NCBI RefSeq assembly: GCF_001437425.1
Contig: NZ_JQCD01000024.1
Location: 492,362-556,361, forward strand
Reading direction: 5' to 3'
From: Weissella minor
Lineage (GTDB): Bacteria; Bacillota; Bacilli; Lactobacillales; Lactobacillaceae
DNA length: 64,000 nucleotides
Each line of letters begins with the position of its first letter. The stretch's first letter is position 1. The notes beneath the pieces were generated by a model. The model had not been told where the DNA came from and did no database searches. It worked only from the letters and a program-made list of their open reading frames with translations. A program made the position numbers and the translations under genes. Shown piece after piece: positions 52,602 through 61,669 of this stretch.

Positions 52602-52674
52602 TACTCCGACTCCTTTAGCCTAGCGTTTATAGTCATTGTACAACTTTTAAGCTAGCTTAGGTGAACAAATTAGG

Positions 52675-52824
52675 CTAATATGGCCCAAATGTATTATAGA
52701 GTAAATCAACAATGAAAATAATAATCCCAATTGGAATCACAACCCGGAACAAAACCTTGAATCCAAATTTTATTAACCACCATACAACTACAATTGCTAA
52801 TAATAATATGATTATCTCAAGCAT
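52675..52824 (-). CDS. Small membrane protein, 49 aa
   Basis: 49 codons, AAAGGATGATG shortly upstream of the ATG. Almost entirely hydrophobic: LEIIILLLAIVVVWWLIKFG and RVVIPIGIIIFIVDLLYNTF, giving two membrane spans with a basic turn (FKVLFR). No family recognised. It sits 73 bases upstream of the 65-aa membrane protein gene on the same strand, perhaps in one transcript. Confidence 0.6.
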   Translation of the reverse strand: MLEIIILLLAIVVVWWLIKFGFKVLFRVVIPIGIIIFIVDLLYNTFGPY

Positions 52825-52902
52825 TATTTCATCATCCTTTCATTCAGCGTTATAATGGTGCATATAAGCAATATACGGAATTAACCTTAGAGGAGTTATA
52901 AA

Positions 52903-53289
52903 ATGACAACTACCATCACTGACTCTACCGCTGTTACAACAATCATCGATCACTTACAAAATTGGCCGACCATCACGACAATTGAGTTTAATGCACATGC
53001 ACAAAGCATCAGCATTAAGCAAAACGAACAGGCCTTTGAATTATTGCGCCTGTCAGGCGGACAAGTTCAGACACAAGTTTTATCAAGTTCTGAACTGTCC
53101 ACACTACTAGCTGATGAAATTGTAGATTTACGCTTTATCAATCTGACATACCATGGCGTACCCATGGCTCGTTTTACACGACAAGCGCCCGACACATGGA
53201 CTGAAATCTATCAAAAAAATATCCATGGCGACCCGATTGATTTAACTGAAGCCAAGGCTTTATTATCTGATACCAAAGGCCATTGCTAA
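52903..53289 (+). CDS. Hypothetical cytosolic protein
   Basis: 128 residues, GAGGAG before the ATG. No membrane segment, no catalytic motif and no family I recognise. The N-terminal third (AVTTIIDHLQNWPTITTIEF) is helical then beta; the centre is beta-rich (SISIKQNEQAFELLRLSGGQ) and the end helical (LTEAKALLSDTK). It is monocistronic with an excellent terminator. Confidence 0.75.
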   Translation: MTTTITDSTAVTTIIDHLQNWPTITTIEFNAHAQSISIKQNEQAFELLRLSGGQVQTQVLSSSELSTLLADEIVDLRFINLTYHGVPMARFTRQAPDTWTEIYQKNIHGDPIDLTEAKALLSDTKGHC

Positions 53290-53326
53290 AAAAACCATCC
53301 CCGTATATAACCGGGGATGGTTTTTA
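53288..53326. terminator. Bidirectional terminator
   Basis: GC-rich hairpin AAAACCATCCCCG / CGGGGATGGTTTT with flanking A and T runs, between convergent genes. Confidence 0.93.
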
Positions 53327-53338
53327 TTAATGCTCAAA

Positions 53339-53890
53339 CTAAGCTTTTTCGCTGTGTCGACGTAGAAAAATCTTCGTGACCTTCGGAATAACAATTGACG
53401 CAATGTTAATTAACACAATGGTTGCTTGCCCATTCATTTCCATCCCAAACGTTGATGCCATACTTGTAATCAATGCACTCATCAAAGAAACAAATGGCCA
53501 CACCATATCCCAGTAGAAGAAGACCGTGTCCAAATATGTATGGAAAGTACTTTCTAAGTGACCAATCTTCGTTTCAATACTATTCAAAATACGATAATAG
53601 TTCGCACTGATCACAATAATTCCCAATGCCACAACCCAAATCAAAATACTAGCATCTTTAGAAGACTGCGGATTAAAATCTAAAAAGATCGACACCAAGC
53701 CAAGCATCAATAAGATACCACCCATGACATTACAAATCCCCATCATACTTACTTTGACCAAGACACTGGCTTCCATTTGGTTGGCATTTTCTTCAAAGGT
53801 TTTAATAATCCCCAATGCAAAAAAACGCGCGGCAACATAAGCCACAATACTCGTGACAAAGAATATAACAATTACCATCTCTCCTGACAT
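53339..53890 (-). CDS. Membrane protein of unknown function
   Basis: 183 residues, GGGAG before the ATG. Five hydrophobic segments (MVIVIFFVTSIVAYVAARFF, MMGICNVMGGILLMLGLVSI, ILIWVVALGIIVISANYYRI, VFFYWDMVWPFVSLMSALIT, IVLINIASIVIPKVTKIFLR). A soluble bridge NSIETKIGHLESTFHTYLDT lies between the third and fourth. No recognised motif or family. Monocistronic. Confidence 0.75.
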   Translation of the reverse strand: MSGEMVIVIFFVTSIVAYVAARFFALGIIKTFEENANQMEASVLVKVSMMGICNVMGGILLMLGLVSIFLDFNPQSSKDASILIWVVALGIIVISANYYRILNSIETKIGHLESTFHTYLDTVFFYWDMVWPFVSLMSALITSMASTFGMEMNGQATIVLINIASIVIPKVTKIFLRRHSEKA

Positions 53891-54062
53891 AACACACTCC
53901 CATTAAAAATATAATATTATGATACCTATTATTTTATATGATTTTGAGCTGAATTTGTAGCCTATTTTGTGAAAATAAAAACAAATTGCATCAAATGCGT
54001 TTTTAGAAATCTTATCAATCTTGCCAAAATTCTTATCAGTCTGATTTAGAACCGAAAACGAC

Positions 54063-54098
54063 AAAAAAAACAACGTTCATCTCATCGACAAACGTTGT
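54063..54098 (-). terminator. Terminator of metQ2-msrA operon
   Basis: Hairpin ACAACGTT / AACGTTGT followed by eight T on the minus strand, after the msrA stop. Confidence 0.85.
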
Positions 54099-54108
54099 GA
54101 TAACACCA

Positions 54109-54636
54109 TTATTCTGCATCAGACCAGTGCTCTTTTAGGAATTGTTTACGTGGTGCTTCTTGAATGGCGTCACGCAATGGATTCTTTTTGTAAAAATCCT
54201 GATGATAATCTTCTGCGGGCCAAAATGTCTTTGCATCTTCAATGCTTGTGACAATTTTCTTACCAGCAAAGCGATCAGAGGCTTGTAATTTAGTTTTTGA
54301 TTCCTCTGCTACTTCCCGTTGTTCTTGTGAATTAACAAAGATAACCGGGCGATATGAATCACCGCGGTCTTGGAATTGACCACCAGCATCAGTTGGGTCT
54401 GTGACTTGCCAATAAATATCCACTAAATCACGATAGCTAATCACTTCCGGATCAAATGTAATCTCCACGGCTTCCGTATGGCCAGTCGTGTGGGCACACA
54501 CTTCCTCATAGGTTGGATTGTCCTTGTGTCCACCGGTATAACCTGAGATAACTTGTTTAATTCCTGGTAAAGTGTCAAATGGTCGCACCATACACCAAAA
54601 ACATCCACCTGCAAAAATTGCTGTATCTTCTGCCAT
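54109..54636 (-). CDS. msrA: Peptide methionine sulfoxide reductase A
   Basis: 175 residues from [17 protein letters not shown] at 54636, eight bases after GGAGG. Catalytic Cys12 in GCFWC with Cys15; [34 protein letters not shown] and [14 protein letters not shown] complete the MsrA pattern. It repairs S-methionine sulfoxide in free Met and proteins. It lies 29 bases downstream of a MetQ-like binding protein gene, so methionine uptake and methionine repair are co-expressed. Confidence 0.95.
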   Translation of the reverse strand: MAEDTAIFAGGCFWCMVRPFDTLPGIKQVISGYTGGHKDNPTYEEVCAHTTGHTEAVEITFDPEVISYRDLVDIYWQVTDPTDAGGQFQDRGDSYRPVIFVNSQEQREVAEESKTKLQASDRFAGKKIVTSIEDAKTFWPAEDYHQDFYKKNPLRDAIQEAPRKQFLKEHWSDAE

Positions 54637-54665
54637 GTTGATTTCCTCCATTATTCTGTTACGAA

Positions 54666-55511
54666 TTACTTTTCAGCATACTTGCCCCATGCTGGTTGTT
54701 GCGCTGTGCCGTACAAATCTTTCATGTGCTTCACAGTTTTTTCAGTTTGATAAGCCTTTACAATATCTTTGTAAGCTTGCTTATCTTCGGTTCCCTTACG
54801 TGCTGCAATCAAATTAAAGTAGCCCTTATGTGCATCATCAACTGATTCTACGTATAAGGCTTCATCAACATCTAACTTCGCGTCTAGTGCATAATTCGTG
54901 TTAATAACCGCTGCATCTGCACTCTTCAAAGTACTGACAGATTGGTCTGAAGCAACTTCTTTAATCTTGATTTTCTTAGGGTTGTCAGTAATATCACTGG
55001 CACTAGGTAGTTTAGCACTATGGTCATACTTTAACAAATCGGCCTCTTCTAACAAATCTAACGCACGTTGTGCATTTGAAGGATCATTTGGAATTGTAAT
55101 CGTTGCCCCATCAGGAATTTTATCGAGACTCTTAAGCTTATCTGAATACAAACGAATTGGTGTGACATAAGTCTTTCCAATATCTGTTAGTTCAGTCTTA
55201 TATTTCGTTTTTTGTGTGTCAAAATAATTCACCGTTTGAAAAGCATTTAAATCAATATCCCCATCTGCTAGGGCTCGATTAGGTTGTACGTAATCTGTGA
55301 AGGTCTTTAACTTCACATCAATCCCGTACTCCTTTTTGGCGTCCTCTTTAACATATTCCCATAGACGACGATCTGAATCACCAACAATGCCGACCGTCAC
55401 TGTTTTAGTTTCTTGTTGACTCTTATGCTGACTATACGCATATGAACCACCACCAATAATCAATGCTGCCACGCCAAGTCCTAGACCCCACTTTAATCCT
55501 TTACCCATCAT
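54666..55511 (-). CDS. MetQ/NlpA-family substrate-binding protein 2
   Basis: 281 residues, AGGAGG five bases before the first of two ATGs. An N-terminal membrane anchor or signal ([20 protein letters not shown]) lacks a lipobox Cys. The NlpA pattern follows: [70 protein letters not shown] and [12 protein letters not shown]. It is a paralog of the protein at 14.4-15.3 kb. No MetN/MetI genes are adjacent. It is transcribed with msrA behind a long attenuator leader, which supports a methionine role. Confidence 0.85.
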   Translation of the reverse strand: MMGKGLKWGLGLGVAALIIGGGSYAYSQHKSQQETKTVTVGIVGDSDRRLWEYVKEDAKKEYGIDVKLKTFTDYVQPNRALADGDIDLNAFQTVNYFDTQKTKYKTELTDIGKTYVTPIRLYSDKLKSLDKIPDGATITIPNDPSNAQRALDLLEEADLLKYDHSAKLPSASDITDNPKKIKIKEVASDQSVSTLKSADAAVINTNYALDAKLDVDEALYVESVDDAHKGYFNLIAARKGTEDKQAYKDIVKAYQTEKTVKHMKDLYGTAQQPAWGKYAEK

Positions 55512-55837
55512 TACTTCCTCCTGTGTAATAAAAAAGCGCCCCTATAATCCTTTTAAGATTATAGAAGCGACATATATCCGTTTTACCATTCTAAAATTGT
55601 TAAACCAATCACTTGATTTAACCTTACTATGTATCAATTGCGGCGAAATGATGCCCCGCATGTTACATCTAGTCAGATAACGTTGACGAATCCGTCATTA
55701 CTTTATAGTCTTGCTACTCAGTAATGCCAATCACGAACCATGTTCAATTTAATTAATTCGCATATCTCGCAGCAAATGATATGTCTCTGTTACCCTCAAT
55801 TAAATTTACTTTTTCGATCACTTTGTTTTATATTATG
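55512..55837 (-). promoter_or_regulatory. T-box-like attenuator leader
   Basis: The 325-base leader ends in TTTTAGAATGGTAAAACGG, which resembles the T-box (TGG-containing bulge). A strong terminator follows (CGCTTCTATAATC / GATTATAGGGGCG, six T) whose 5' arm can pair with TTAGAA. Upstream are several hairpins, including an AATTTAATT / AATTAAATT basal stem around an AGAGA sequence, but the standard GGTTGGTG and CCCGTTA elements of the first leader are not obvious. It is either a divergent T-box or another amino-acid or SAM-sensing attenuator. Confidence 0.5.
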
Positions 55838-55843
55838 AGTTTA

Positions 55844-55872
55844 ATTTTAATTAAATCCCCATAAAAAGTCAA
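55844..55872 (-). promoter_or_regulatory. Promoter of metQ2-msrA
   Basis: TTGACT (55867-55872), 17-base spacer, TAAAAT (55844-55849) on the minus strand. The -35 box directly follows the T-run of the opuABC terminator. Confidence 0.7.
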
Positions 55873-55905
55873 CAAAAAAAGAACAGAAAGTAAATTCTGT
55901 CCTTT
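55873..55905 (-). terminator. Terminator of opuAA-opuABC operon
   Basis: Hairpin GGACAGAA / TTCTGTTC followed by seven T on the minus strand. Confidence 0.85.
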
Positions 55906-55915
55906 CATGATAAAA

Positions 55916-57643
55916 CTATTCGAACCAAGCATCAACCTTCTTAGGGTTGTCCTTAATCCACTTCTTAGCAGCATCTTCAGGTGATTGACCATCTTGGATG
56001 TAAAGCATTACTTGTTCCATGTCATCAGAAGACCAGTTAAAGTTCTTCAAAACCTTATATGCATCAGGCTTATCATCCTTAAGTCCCTTACGAGCCATGG
56101 TTGTAATGTTTTCTGATTCACCCATTGTTCCCTTAGGATCCTTCAAGTACTTCAAATCGTACTTTTGGAACATCCAATGTGGTGACCATCCAGTAATAAT
56201 GATGTCTTTCTTAGCCTTGTAAGCTTGCTCCAAAGTTGTTGTCATCGCACCAGTTGAAGAAGTTTGCACCTTCCAACCGTTCAAATTACCGTAATCCTTA
56301 ACCGTCTTTTCAGCGGCAGAAGTTACACCAGCACCTGGCTCAATTCCAGTAATTGTCTTATCAGCTTGACCATTCAAATCTTCAATACTGTTTACATCAT
56401 CCATGTACTTAGGAACAACAAGACCAAGATGTGCACCCTTCAAGTTAGGTCCTAAGAAATCGATTTGCTTACGGTACTTATCGTATTGTGCCTTATGTGT
56501 GTTTGGTAACCACGCAGAAACTGACGCATCAGCTTGTCCTTGCGCGATTGATTGCCACATAACCGCATTGTCCAATGGTGTCAATTTAACGTTGTATCCG
56601 TGTTCACGCATTGATTCAGCCAACACGTTACTTGATGCAACTTCTGAGTCCCATTCAACATAAACTAAGTTAATGCTTGCTTGTTCCTTTTCATGTGCTT
56701 GAACAGCCGCATAACCCGTTCCACCGATCAAAGCAAGCGTTGCTAGCCAACCAACCCACTTCTTCCAGTTCTTGTACTTACCAGTTGTTTGGTTGTTAAC
56801 CTTTTCAATTGGGTCAACGTTAAGGTATTCAGTAAAGCGATCAATGATGATGGCCAAAATAACCAAACCAAGACCGTTAACGAATCCATTACCAACATCG
56901 GCGTGTTGCAAAGCAGATAGCACACCTTGTCCAAGACCAGGTGCCCCAACCATTGATGCAATAACAACCATTGACAATGCCAACATGATTGTTTGGTTCA
57001 CACCAGCCAAAATACTTGGCTTAGCGACGGGCAATTCAACCTTAATTAACTTTTGCCAAGGTGTTGATCCGTATGAATCAGCAGCTTCTTCAAGTTCAGT
57101 TGGTACTTGTCGAATTCCCAAGTTAGTAAAACGAACTGTTGGTGGCAATGAGAAAATCAATGAGGCGAATACACCAGGAACAACCCCAATTCCAAAGAAT
57201 GCAACGGCCGGAATCAAGTAAACGAATCCTGGCATCGTTTGCATAAAGTCAAGAATTGGTTGCACGATCTTAGATACACGGTCAGACTTTGACATCCAAA
57301 TTCCAAGTGGAATTCCAATAATAATTGAAACAATACTTGAAACTAAGACCAATGTCGTCGTTTGCATTAAGTCATTCCACAAACCTTGGTTCCACAATAG
57401 GAGTAATCCAAGGAAAGTAATCACTGGGAAGCCCCACTTCTTACCGCTAACCAAAATTGCATAGATAGTTAATACAACGATTAGCAATACTGGTGGTACA
57501 GATGTTAACAAATGTGTTAGTGCATCCATCCCTTTTTGTCCAGATGATTGAATGGCACTAAACATGCTAGCCCAGTTTGAAGTCATCCAATCAACAATTG
57601 ATTGGACCCATTCAGCCAAAGGCATCTTTTCAAATGTAATCAT
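55916..57643 (-). CDS. opuABC: Glycine betaine ABC transporter permease fused to binding protein
   Basis: 575 residues. The N-terminal part (about 1-285) is the permease with the coupling EAA-type motif (EEAADSYGSTPWQKLIKVEL) and about six to eight helices. A further membrane helix (about 297-315) leads into a C-terminal OpuAC-type binding domain (VYVEWDSEVASSNVLAESM, WLPNTHKAQYDKYRK, GWSPHWMFQKYDLKYLKDP) with Trp residues for caging betaine. This fused layout matches the lactococcal OpuABC/BusAB protein. Its ATG overlaps the opuAA stop (TAATG). The complex imports glycine betaine under osmotic stress. Confidence 0.95.
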   Translation of the reverse strand: MITFEKMPLAEWVQSIVDWMTSNWASMFSAIQSSGQKGMDALTHLLTSVPPVLLIVVLTIYAILVSGKKWGFPVITFLGLLLLWNQGLWNDLMQTTTLVLVSSIVSIIIGIPLGIWMSKSDRVSKIVQPILDFMQTMPGFVYLIPAVAFFGIGVVPGVFASLIFSLPPTVRFTNLGIRQVPTELEEAADSYGSTPWQKLIKVELPVAKPSILAGVNQTIMLALSMVVIASMVGAPGLGQGVLSALQHADVGNGFVNGLGLVILAIIIDRFTEYLNVDPIEKVNNQTTGKYKNWKKWVGWLATLALIGGTGYAAVQAHEKEQASINLVYVEWDSEVASSNVLAESMREHGYNVKLTPLDNAVMWQSIAQGQADASVSAWLPNTHKAQYDKYRKQIDFLGPNLKGAHLGLVVPKYMDDVNSIEDLNGQADKTITGIEPGAGVTSAAEKTVKDYGNLNGWKVQTSSTGAMTTTLEQAYKAKKDIIITGWSPHWMFQKYDLKYLKDPKGTMGESENITTMARKGLKDDKPDAYKVLKNFNWSSDDMEQVMLYIQDGQSPEDAAKKWIKDNPKKVDAWFE

Positions 57644-58836
57644 TATTCTTCACCCTCCATGTCAGTATTATCAGCTAAAGCTTCTAGCACACGACCACGG
57701 ATTAGCACCCCAACCAAACGGTTGTCATCATCGACAACAGCTAATGGTGCTGGTGAATCATAAATCATTGTCACAATATCAGAAAGCAATGTATCCTTAT
57801 GAACCGTTGACATTTCTGTCAAGACACTGCTCAATGGTACATTTTCTTGACGTGACTTCAGAGCATTTTCACCACTCAAGAAGCCTTTAAAGTGGCGTTC
57901 ACGGTCAACCGCAACTAAACCACTAACTTCTTCGGTACGCATCTTCTTCAAAGCAACATTTGGTCCATCATTATCAACATTTGTTGTTAGTGGTGGCACC
58001 ATGATGTTTTCAGCTGTCAAGACCTTCGAACGGTCAATATCTTCAGTAAAGGCACGTACATAATCGTCAGCAGGATTCGTCAAAATATCCTCACCTGTTC
58101 CAATTTGTACAATCGCCCCATCCTTCATAATGGCAATACGATCACCAATACGAAGTGCTTCATTCAAGTCGTGGGAAATAAAGATGATTGTTTGACCTTG
58201 CTTAGCTTGCAATTCAATCAATTCATCTTGCATATCACGACGAATCAATGGGTCAAGCGCTGAGAACGCTTCGTCCATCAATAGAATTTCAGGATTATTG
58301 GCCAACGCACGAGCAAGCCCCACACGTTGTTGCATTCCACCTGATAATTGGCTTGGGTATTGATCTCTAAATGACCAAAGGTTTGCATTCTTCAAAGCAA
58401 TTTCAGCTTTTTCACGACGCTCAGCCTTAGGCATTCCTTGAACTTCCAAACCATACTCAGTATTTTCCATAACTGTTCGTTGTGGGAAAAGACCAAAGTT
58501 TTGGAATACCATGCTCATCTTCTTACGACGAACATCACGCAATTGCTTTTTATCCATTTTAGAAATATCTTCACCGTCTAAATAAATTGAACCTGAAGTT
58601 GGTTCGATCAAACGGTTAAGCAAACGGATCAAGGTTGATTTTCCAGAACCTGATAGTCCCATAATAACGAAAATTTCACCTTCATTAACTTCCAAATTGG
58701 CATCATAAACACCAACTGTGGCACCTGTCTTATCCAAAATATCAGTTTTTGGTGCACGATCATCAATCATTTCTAATGCTTGCTTGACGTGCTTACCGAA
58801 AATTTTGGTAAGGTGCTCTAACTTTACCTTAGCCAT
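57643..58836 (-). CDS. opuAA: Glycine betaine ABC transporter ATPase with tandem CBS domains
   Basis: 397 residues, AGGAGG before the ATG. Walker [15 protein letters not shown], signature [15 protein letters not shown], Walker [14 protein letters not shown]-loop [10 protein letters not shown]. Residues about 275-395 hold two CBS motifs ([40 protein letters not shown]), which in lactococcal OpuA sense ionic strength and bind c-di-AMP. First gene of the operon, divergent from busR, with an inverted repeat covering its promoter. Confidence 0.95.
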   Translation of the reverse strand: MAKVKLEHLTKIFGKHVKQALEMIDDRAPKTDILDKTGATVGVYDANLEVNEGEIFVIMGLSGSGKSTLIRLLNRLIEPTSGSIYLDGEDISKMDKKQLRDVRRKKMSMVFQNFGLFPQRTVMENTEYGLEVQGMPKAERREKAEIALKNANLWSFRDQYPSQLSGGMQQRVGLARALANNPEILLMDEAFSALDPLIRRDMQDELIELQAKQGQTIIFISHDLNEALRIGDRIAIMKDGAIVQIGTGEDILTNPADDYVRAFTEDIDRSKVLTAENIMVPPLTTNVDNDGPNVALKKMRTEEVSGLVAVDRERHFKGFLSGENALKSRQENVPLSSVLTEMSTVHKDTLLSDIVTMIYDSPAPLAVVDDDNRLVGVLIRGRVLEALADNTDMEGEE

Positions 58837-58853
58837 ATTTTCCTCCTCCTAGT

Positions 58854-58867
58854 TCACTTTAAAGTGA
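58854..58867. promoter_or_regulatory. Palindrome upstream of opuAA ribosome site
   Basis: Perfect palindrome TCACTTTAAAGTGA directly before the AGGAGG site of opuAA. It shares the GTGA/TCAC core with the larger inverted repeat at the promoter and may be a second repressor-binding element. Confidence 0.5.
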
Positions 58868-58877
58868 TACAGGCTTA

Positions 58878-58918
58878 GTGACAACCTATATTTAAACATA
58901 AAGTTGGCACCAAGTCAA
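58878..58918 (-). promoter_or_regulatory. opuA promoter with probable BusR operator
   Basis: On the minus strand TTGACT (58913-58918) and TTAAAT (58890-58895) are 17 bases apart. An inverted repeat GTGACAAC (58878-58885) / GTTGGCAC (58903-58910), seven of eight positions complementary, covers the -10 box and spacer. GTGACA half-sites are also known for BusR of lactococci and streptococci, so repression from here by the adjacent busR product is likely. Confidence 0.65.
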
Positions 58919-59022
58919 ATAGCTGGCATATCAGCATTTTCAACGTTTACATTTATTTTTATTAACCTTATAATCAATTTATTGGTATCGATTTATTTGA
59001 TTTATTTAATGGAGAAAGAAAC

Positions 59023-59643
59023 ATGAGCACATCAAGGCAACCCCGTTATCGCCAAATCGCACTCGATTTAGCAGATAAAATTGCACATAATCAAATTCAA
59101 GTAGGTGAGAAAATCCACGCGCGATCAAAAATTGCAACGACTTATGGCGTCTCAGCTGAAACAGCACGTCGCGCAATTAACGTCCTTGCAGATATGGACA
59201 TTGCCCAAGCACAGCATGGTACCGGGGCCATCATCATTTCCAAACAAAAAGCAATGGATTTCATCGCAACTGAACAAGCTGGTTTTGATTTAGTCAGTTT
59301 AGAAAACGACTTGCTCAATAATATTGAGGACCAAAAAAAAGAACTCGATACAATGGCCGATTCTTTAAAAACTTTCTTACAAACATCACAGCGTTTCCAA
59401 CAATTAAACCCGCTCAAACCATTTGAGCTTGTATTGGATGCACCTTCTGATAAATACGGTTTAAGCTTGAGTGACTTAAACTTTTGGCATCAAACCGGTA
59501 CAACATTAGTGGGTATTGAACATGATGGTAAATTAGTCATCTCGCCTGGTCCATACGTTAGCCTAGAACAAGGTGATGTCATCTATTTTGTTGGTCCCGA
59601 TGATTCAGTCGCTAAAGTGAGTGTCTTCTTATTCAATCAATAA
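59023..59643 (+). CDS. busR: BusR-type c-di-AMP-responsive transcriptional repressor
   Basis: 206 residues, GGAG before the ATG. Residues 1-75 form a GntR winged helix (RYRQIALDLADKIAHNQIQV, KIATTYGVSAETARRAINVL, QHGTGAIII). A coiled segment follows (VSLENDLLNNIEDQKKELDT). Residues about 120-206 are an RCK_C/TrkA_C domain (GLSLSDLNFWHQTGTTLVGI, LEQGDVIYFVGPDDSV). This fusion is the hallmark of BusR, which binds c-di-AMP and represses the betaine importer. It is divergent from opuAA with a 186-base shared control region. Confidence 0.92.
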   Translation: MSTSRQPRYRQIALDLADKIAHNQIQVGEKIHARSKIATTYGVSAETARRAINVLADMDIAQAQHGTGAIIISKQKAMDFIATEQAGFDLVSLENDLLNNIEDQKKELDTMADSLKTFLQTSQRFQQLNPLKPFELVLDAPSDKYGLSLSDLNFWHQTGTTLVGIEHDGKLVISPGPYVSLEQGDVIYFVGPDDSVAKVSVFLFNQ

Positions 59644-59646
59644 ATT

Positions 59647-59683
59647 AAAAAAGGCTGTGGAATTTAGATTCCACAGCCTTTTT
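59647..59683. terminator. Bidirectional terminator
   Basis: Hairpin AAAAAGGCTGTGGAAT / ATTCCACAGCCTTTTT between convergent busR and ppaC. Confidence 0.94.
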
Positions 59684-59695
59684 CTTGTTTAATGT

Positions 59696-60616
59696 TTAAA
59701 ATGCTTCAGTTAATGGTGGTACCACTTGTTTCTTACGTGAAACCACACCTGGTAATGAACCACGACCATCAGTCAATTCAATATTAAAGGCTTTTTCAAC
59801 CTTATCTTGGTTTTGACCTAAGACCAAAATATCTGAATCTGAGTCCAAAATATTTGTCACAACAAGAATAAATGTATCATAACCATCAGCAGCAATTTCT
59901 TCATTGATTGCTGCTTCAATTTCATCACGACGTGCAAACACATCATCAACATCAACCGTATTTACTTGACCGATACGAACAGTGTTGCCACCCATTTCAA
60001 ATGACTTTGCATCACCATCAATCAAATCCTTGGCTGAACGTGATGATAAATCAGTTCCAGCCTTCAACAATTCCAAACCATACGCATTTACATCGTCAAT
60101 GCCCGCAATTTTAGCCAAAGCTTCTAGTGCTGGTTGGTCTTGTGGTGTTGTGGTTGGGCTCTTTAGCAACAATGTGTCTGAAATAATAGCTGAAGCCATC
60201 ATACCAGCTAATGCAGCAGGAATTTCAACATCAGCTTGTTGGAATTCATAGTACAAAATTGTCGCAACTGATCCCAAAGGCTTGTTAATAAACCATAGTG
60301 GTGCATTTGACTTAAAATCAATCTTGTGGTGATCGTATACCCCAGTAACCGTCACATCAGCCAAGTTATCAATTGATTGTGCGGCTTCGTTATGGTCAAC
60401 CAAGTACACTTCATCAGTATCAGCAGCAGTTGCCACTGGCAATGCTTCTAAACCAAAATGTGCCAATGCAAACTTTGTTTCAGCATTAGGTTCACCTTGT
60501 GCCATTGCTTGTGAGTCTTCCCCGTAAGCATGGTTAACCAAGTATGAGGCTGCCATTGCTGAAGCAACTGTGTCGGTGTCCGGATTCTTGTGTCCAAAAA
60601 CTAATTTCTTTGCCAT
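59696..60616 (-). CDS. ppaC: Manganese-dependent inorganic pyrophosphatase (family II)
   Basis: 306 residues, GGAG eight bases upstream. DHH-family motifs GHKNPDTDTVASAMA, YLVDHNE and VYDHHKIDF bind Mn; the DHHA2 C-terminus ends with the SRKKQVVPPL arginine-lysine motif. It hydrolyses pyrophosphate and drives biosynthetic reactions forward in the cytosol. Monocistronic. Confidence 0.96.
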   Translation of the reverse strand: MAKKLVFGHKNPDTDTVASAMAASYLVNHAYGEDSQAMAQGEPNAETKFALAHFGLEALPVATAADTDEVYLVDHNEAAQSIDNLADVTVTGVYDHHKIDFKSNAPLWFINKPLGSVATILYYEFQQADVEIPAALAGMMASAIISDTLLLKSPTTTPQDQPALEALAKIAGIDDVNAYGLELLKAGTDLSSRSAKDLIDGDAKSFEMGGNTVRIGQVNTVDVDDVFARRDEIEAAINEEIAADGYDTFILVVTNILDSDSDILVLGQNQDKVEKAFNIELTDGRGSLPGVVSRKKQVVPPLTEAF

Positions 60617-60660
60617 GTGTATTTCTCCAGTTCAACTAAAATCTTTTTTCATTAAATAGT

Positions 60661-60713
60661 ATACCCCATTATTCGCAATTTCGCACGAGACGCGCTTACA
60701 AATAATGGGGTAT
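60661..60713. repeat. 13-bp inverted repeat between scrK and ppaC
   Basis: Perfect arms ATACCCCATTATT / AATAATGGGGTAT around a 27-base loop. It lies after the scrK stop, but the T-run (TTTTTATTTT) follows it on the plus strand, not the minus; the ppaC-side arm contains TATACT on the minus strand, a possible -10 box. Confidence 0.7.
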
Positions 60714-60720
60714 TTTTATT

Positions 60721-61596
60721 TTACTTTACAAGTGTCTTGGCTAAGTAGAAGCAACCAAGGATTCCAGCATTATCACCGTTCTTAACAGGTTGGATGTAAG
60801 TATCCAAATCTGGTACATCCAAATAGTTATTCATTTGTTCCGCAAATGATTCACGGATTAATGGGAATAAGATTTCACGGTGTGGAATACCACCACCAAA
60901 GATAATCATGTCTGGGCGCAAAATTGCTGTATACGTCACAGCAGCTTGCGCAAGATAGAATGCTTCCATCTTCCAAGCTTCGTGATCATCGGGCAAGTCC
61001 TTACCTGAAACACCCCAACGACCTTCAACAGCAGGTCCCGCAGTCAATCCTTCAAGACAGTTATTGCCGTGGAATGGGCAAAGTCCTTCATAATGATCAT
61101 CTGGGTGGCGTTGCATCATAATGTGACCAGCTTCAGGGTGTGAACGTCCAGCTAATAGTTCACCATTTTGAATGATTCCGGCCCCAACACCAGTTCCAAC
61201 GGTCAAATAAACAACATTTTCAACATCTTTAGCAGCACCTGAAACATATTCAGCCCAACCCGCACCATTAACATCAGTCGTCCAGAAGTATGGAATATCA
61301 CGCCATGCTTTCATTGTTCCTAAGAAATCAAATCCTGACCAACCACGCTTTGGTGTATCCAATACGTAGCCATATGTTGCACTATCAGGCTTCACATCAA
61401 TTGGTCCGAAAGCAGCAATTCCAATGGCATCAATATCTTCAAATTGGTCGAAGAAGGCGATAACATTCTTTAATGTCTTTTCACCATCTTCAGTTGGAAA
61501 ACTTTCACGTTGGATAACTTCTTCTGGATTTTCTGTATCTGCTACCGCAACAACAAACTTAGTTCCACCTGCTTCAATTGCACCTAGTAATGACAT
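60721..61596 (-). CDS. scrK: ROK-family fructokinase
   Basis: 291 residues. ATP-binding GAIEAGGTKFVVAV, catalytic Asp108 (TTDVNGAGWAE), TVGTGVGAGIIQNG, and the ROK zinc site His158, Cys173, His176 and Cys180 (GHIMMQRHPDDHYEG then CPFHGNNCLEGLTAGPA). The short 291-residue form with RHPDDHYEG-CPFHG-CLEG matches ScrK/GmuE-type fructokinases rather than glucokinase. It phosphorylates cytosolic fructose. The promoter contains a perfect CRE. Confidence 0.92.
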   Translation of the reverse strand: MSLLGAIEAGGTKFVVAVADTENPEEVIQRESFPTEDGEKTLKNVIAFFDQFEDIDAIGIAAFGPIDVKPDSATYGYVLDTPKRGWSGFDFLGTMKAWRDIPYFWTTDVNGAGWAEYVSGAAKDVENVVYLTVGTGVGAGIIQNGELLAGRSHPEAGHIMMQRHPDDHYEGLCPFHGNNCLEGLTAGPAVEGRWGVSGKDLPDDHEAWKMEAFYLAQAAVTYTAILRPDMIIFGGGIPHREILFPLIRESFAEQMNNYLDVPDLDTYIQPVKNGDNAGILGCFYLAKTLVK

Positions 61597-61643
61597 AACT
61601 TTCTTTCCTCGTACTTTCTTGAATTCTTTTTAATTGCATTTTT

Positions 61644-61657
61644 TGGAAACGCTTTCT
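61644..61657 (-). promoter_or_regulatory. Secondary CRE-like site, scrK leader
   Basis: TGGAAACGCTTTCT differs from the CRE consensus at two positions and lies between the scrK promoter and start codon. Confidence 0.4.
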
Positions 61658-61669
61658 TTAACAACTCTT

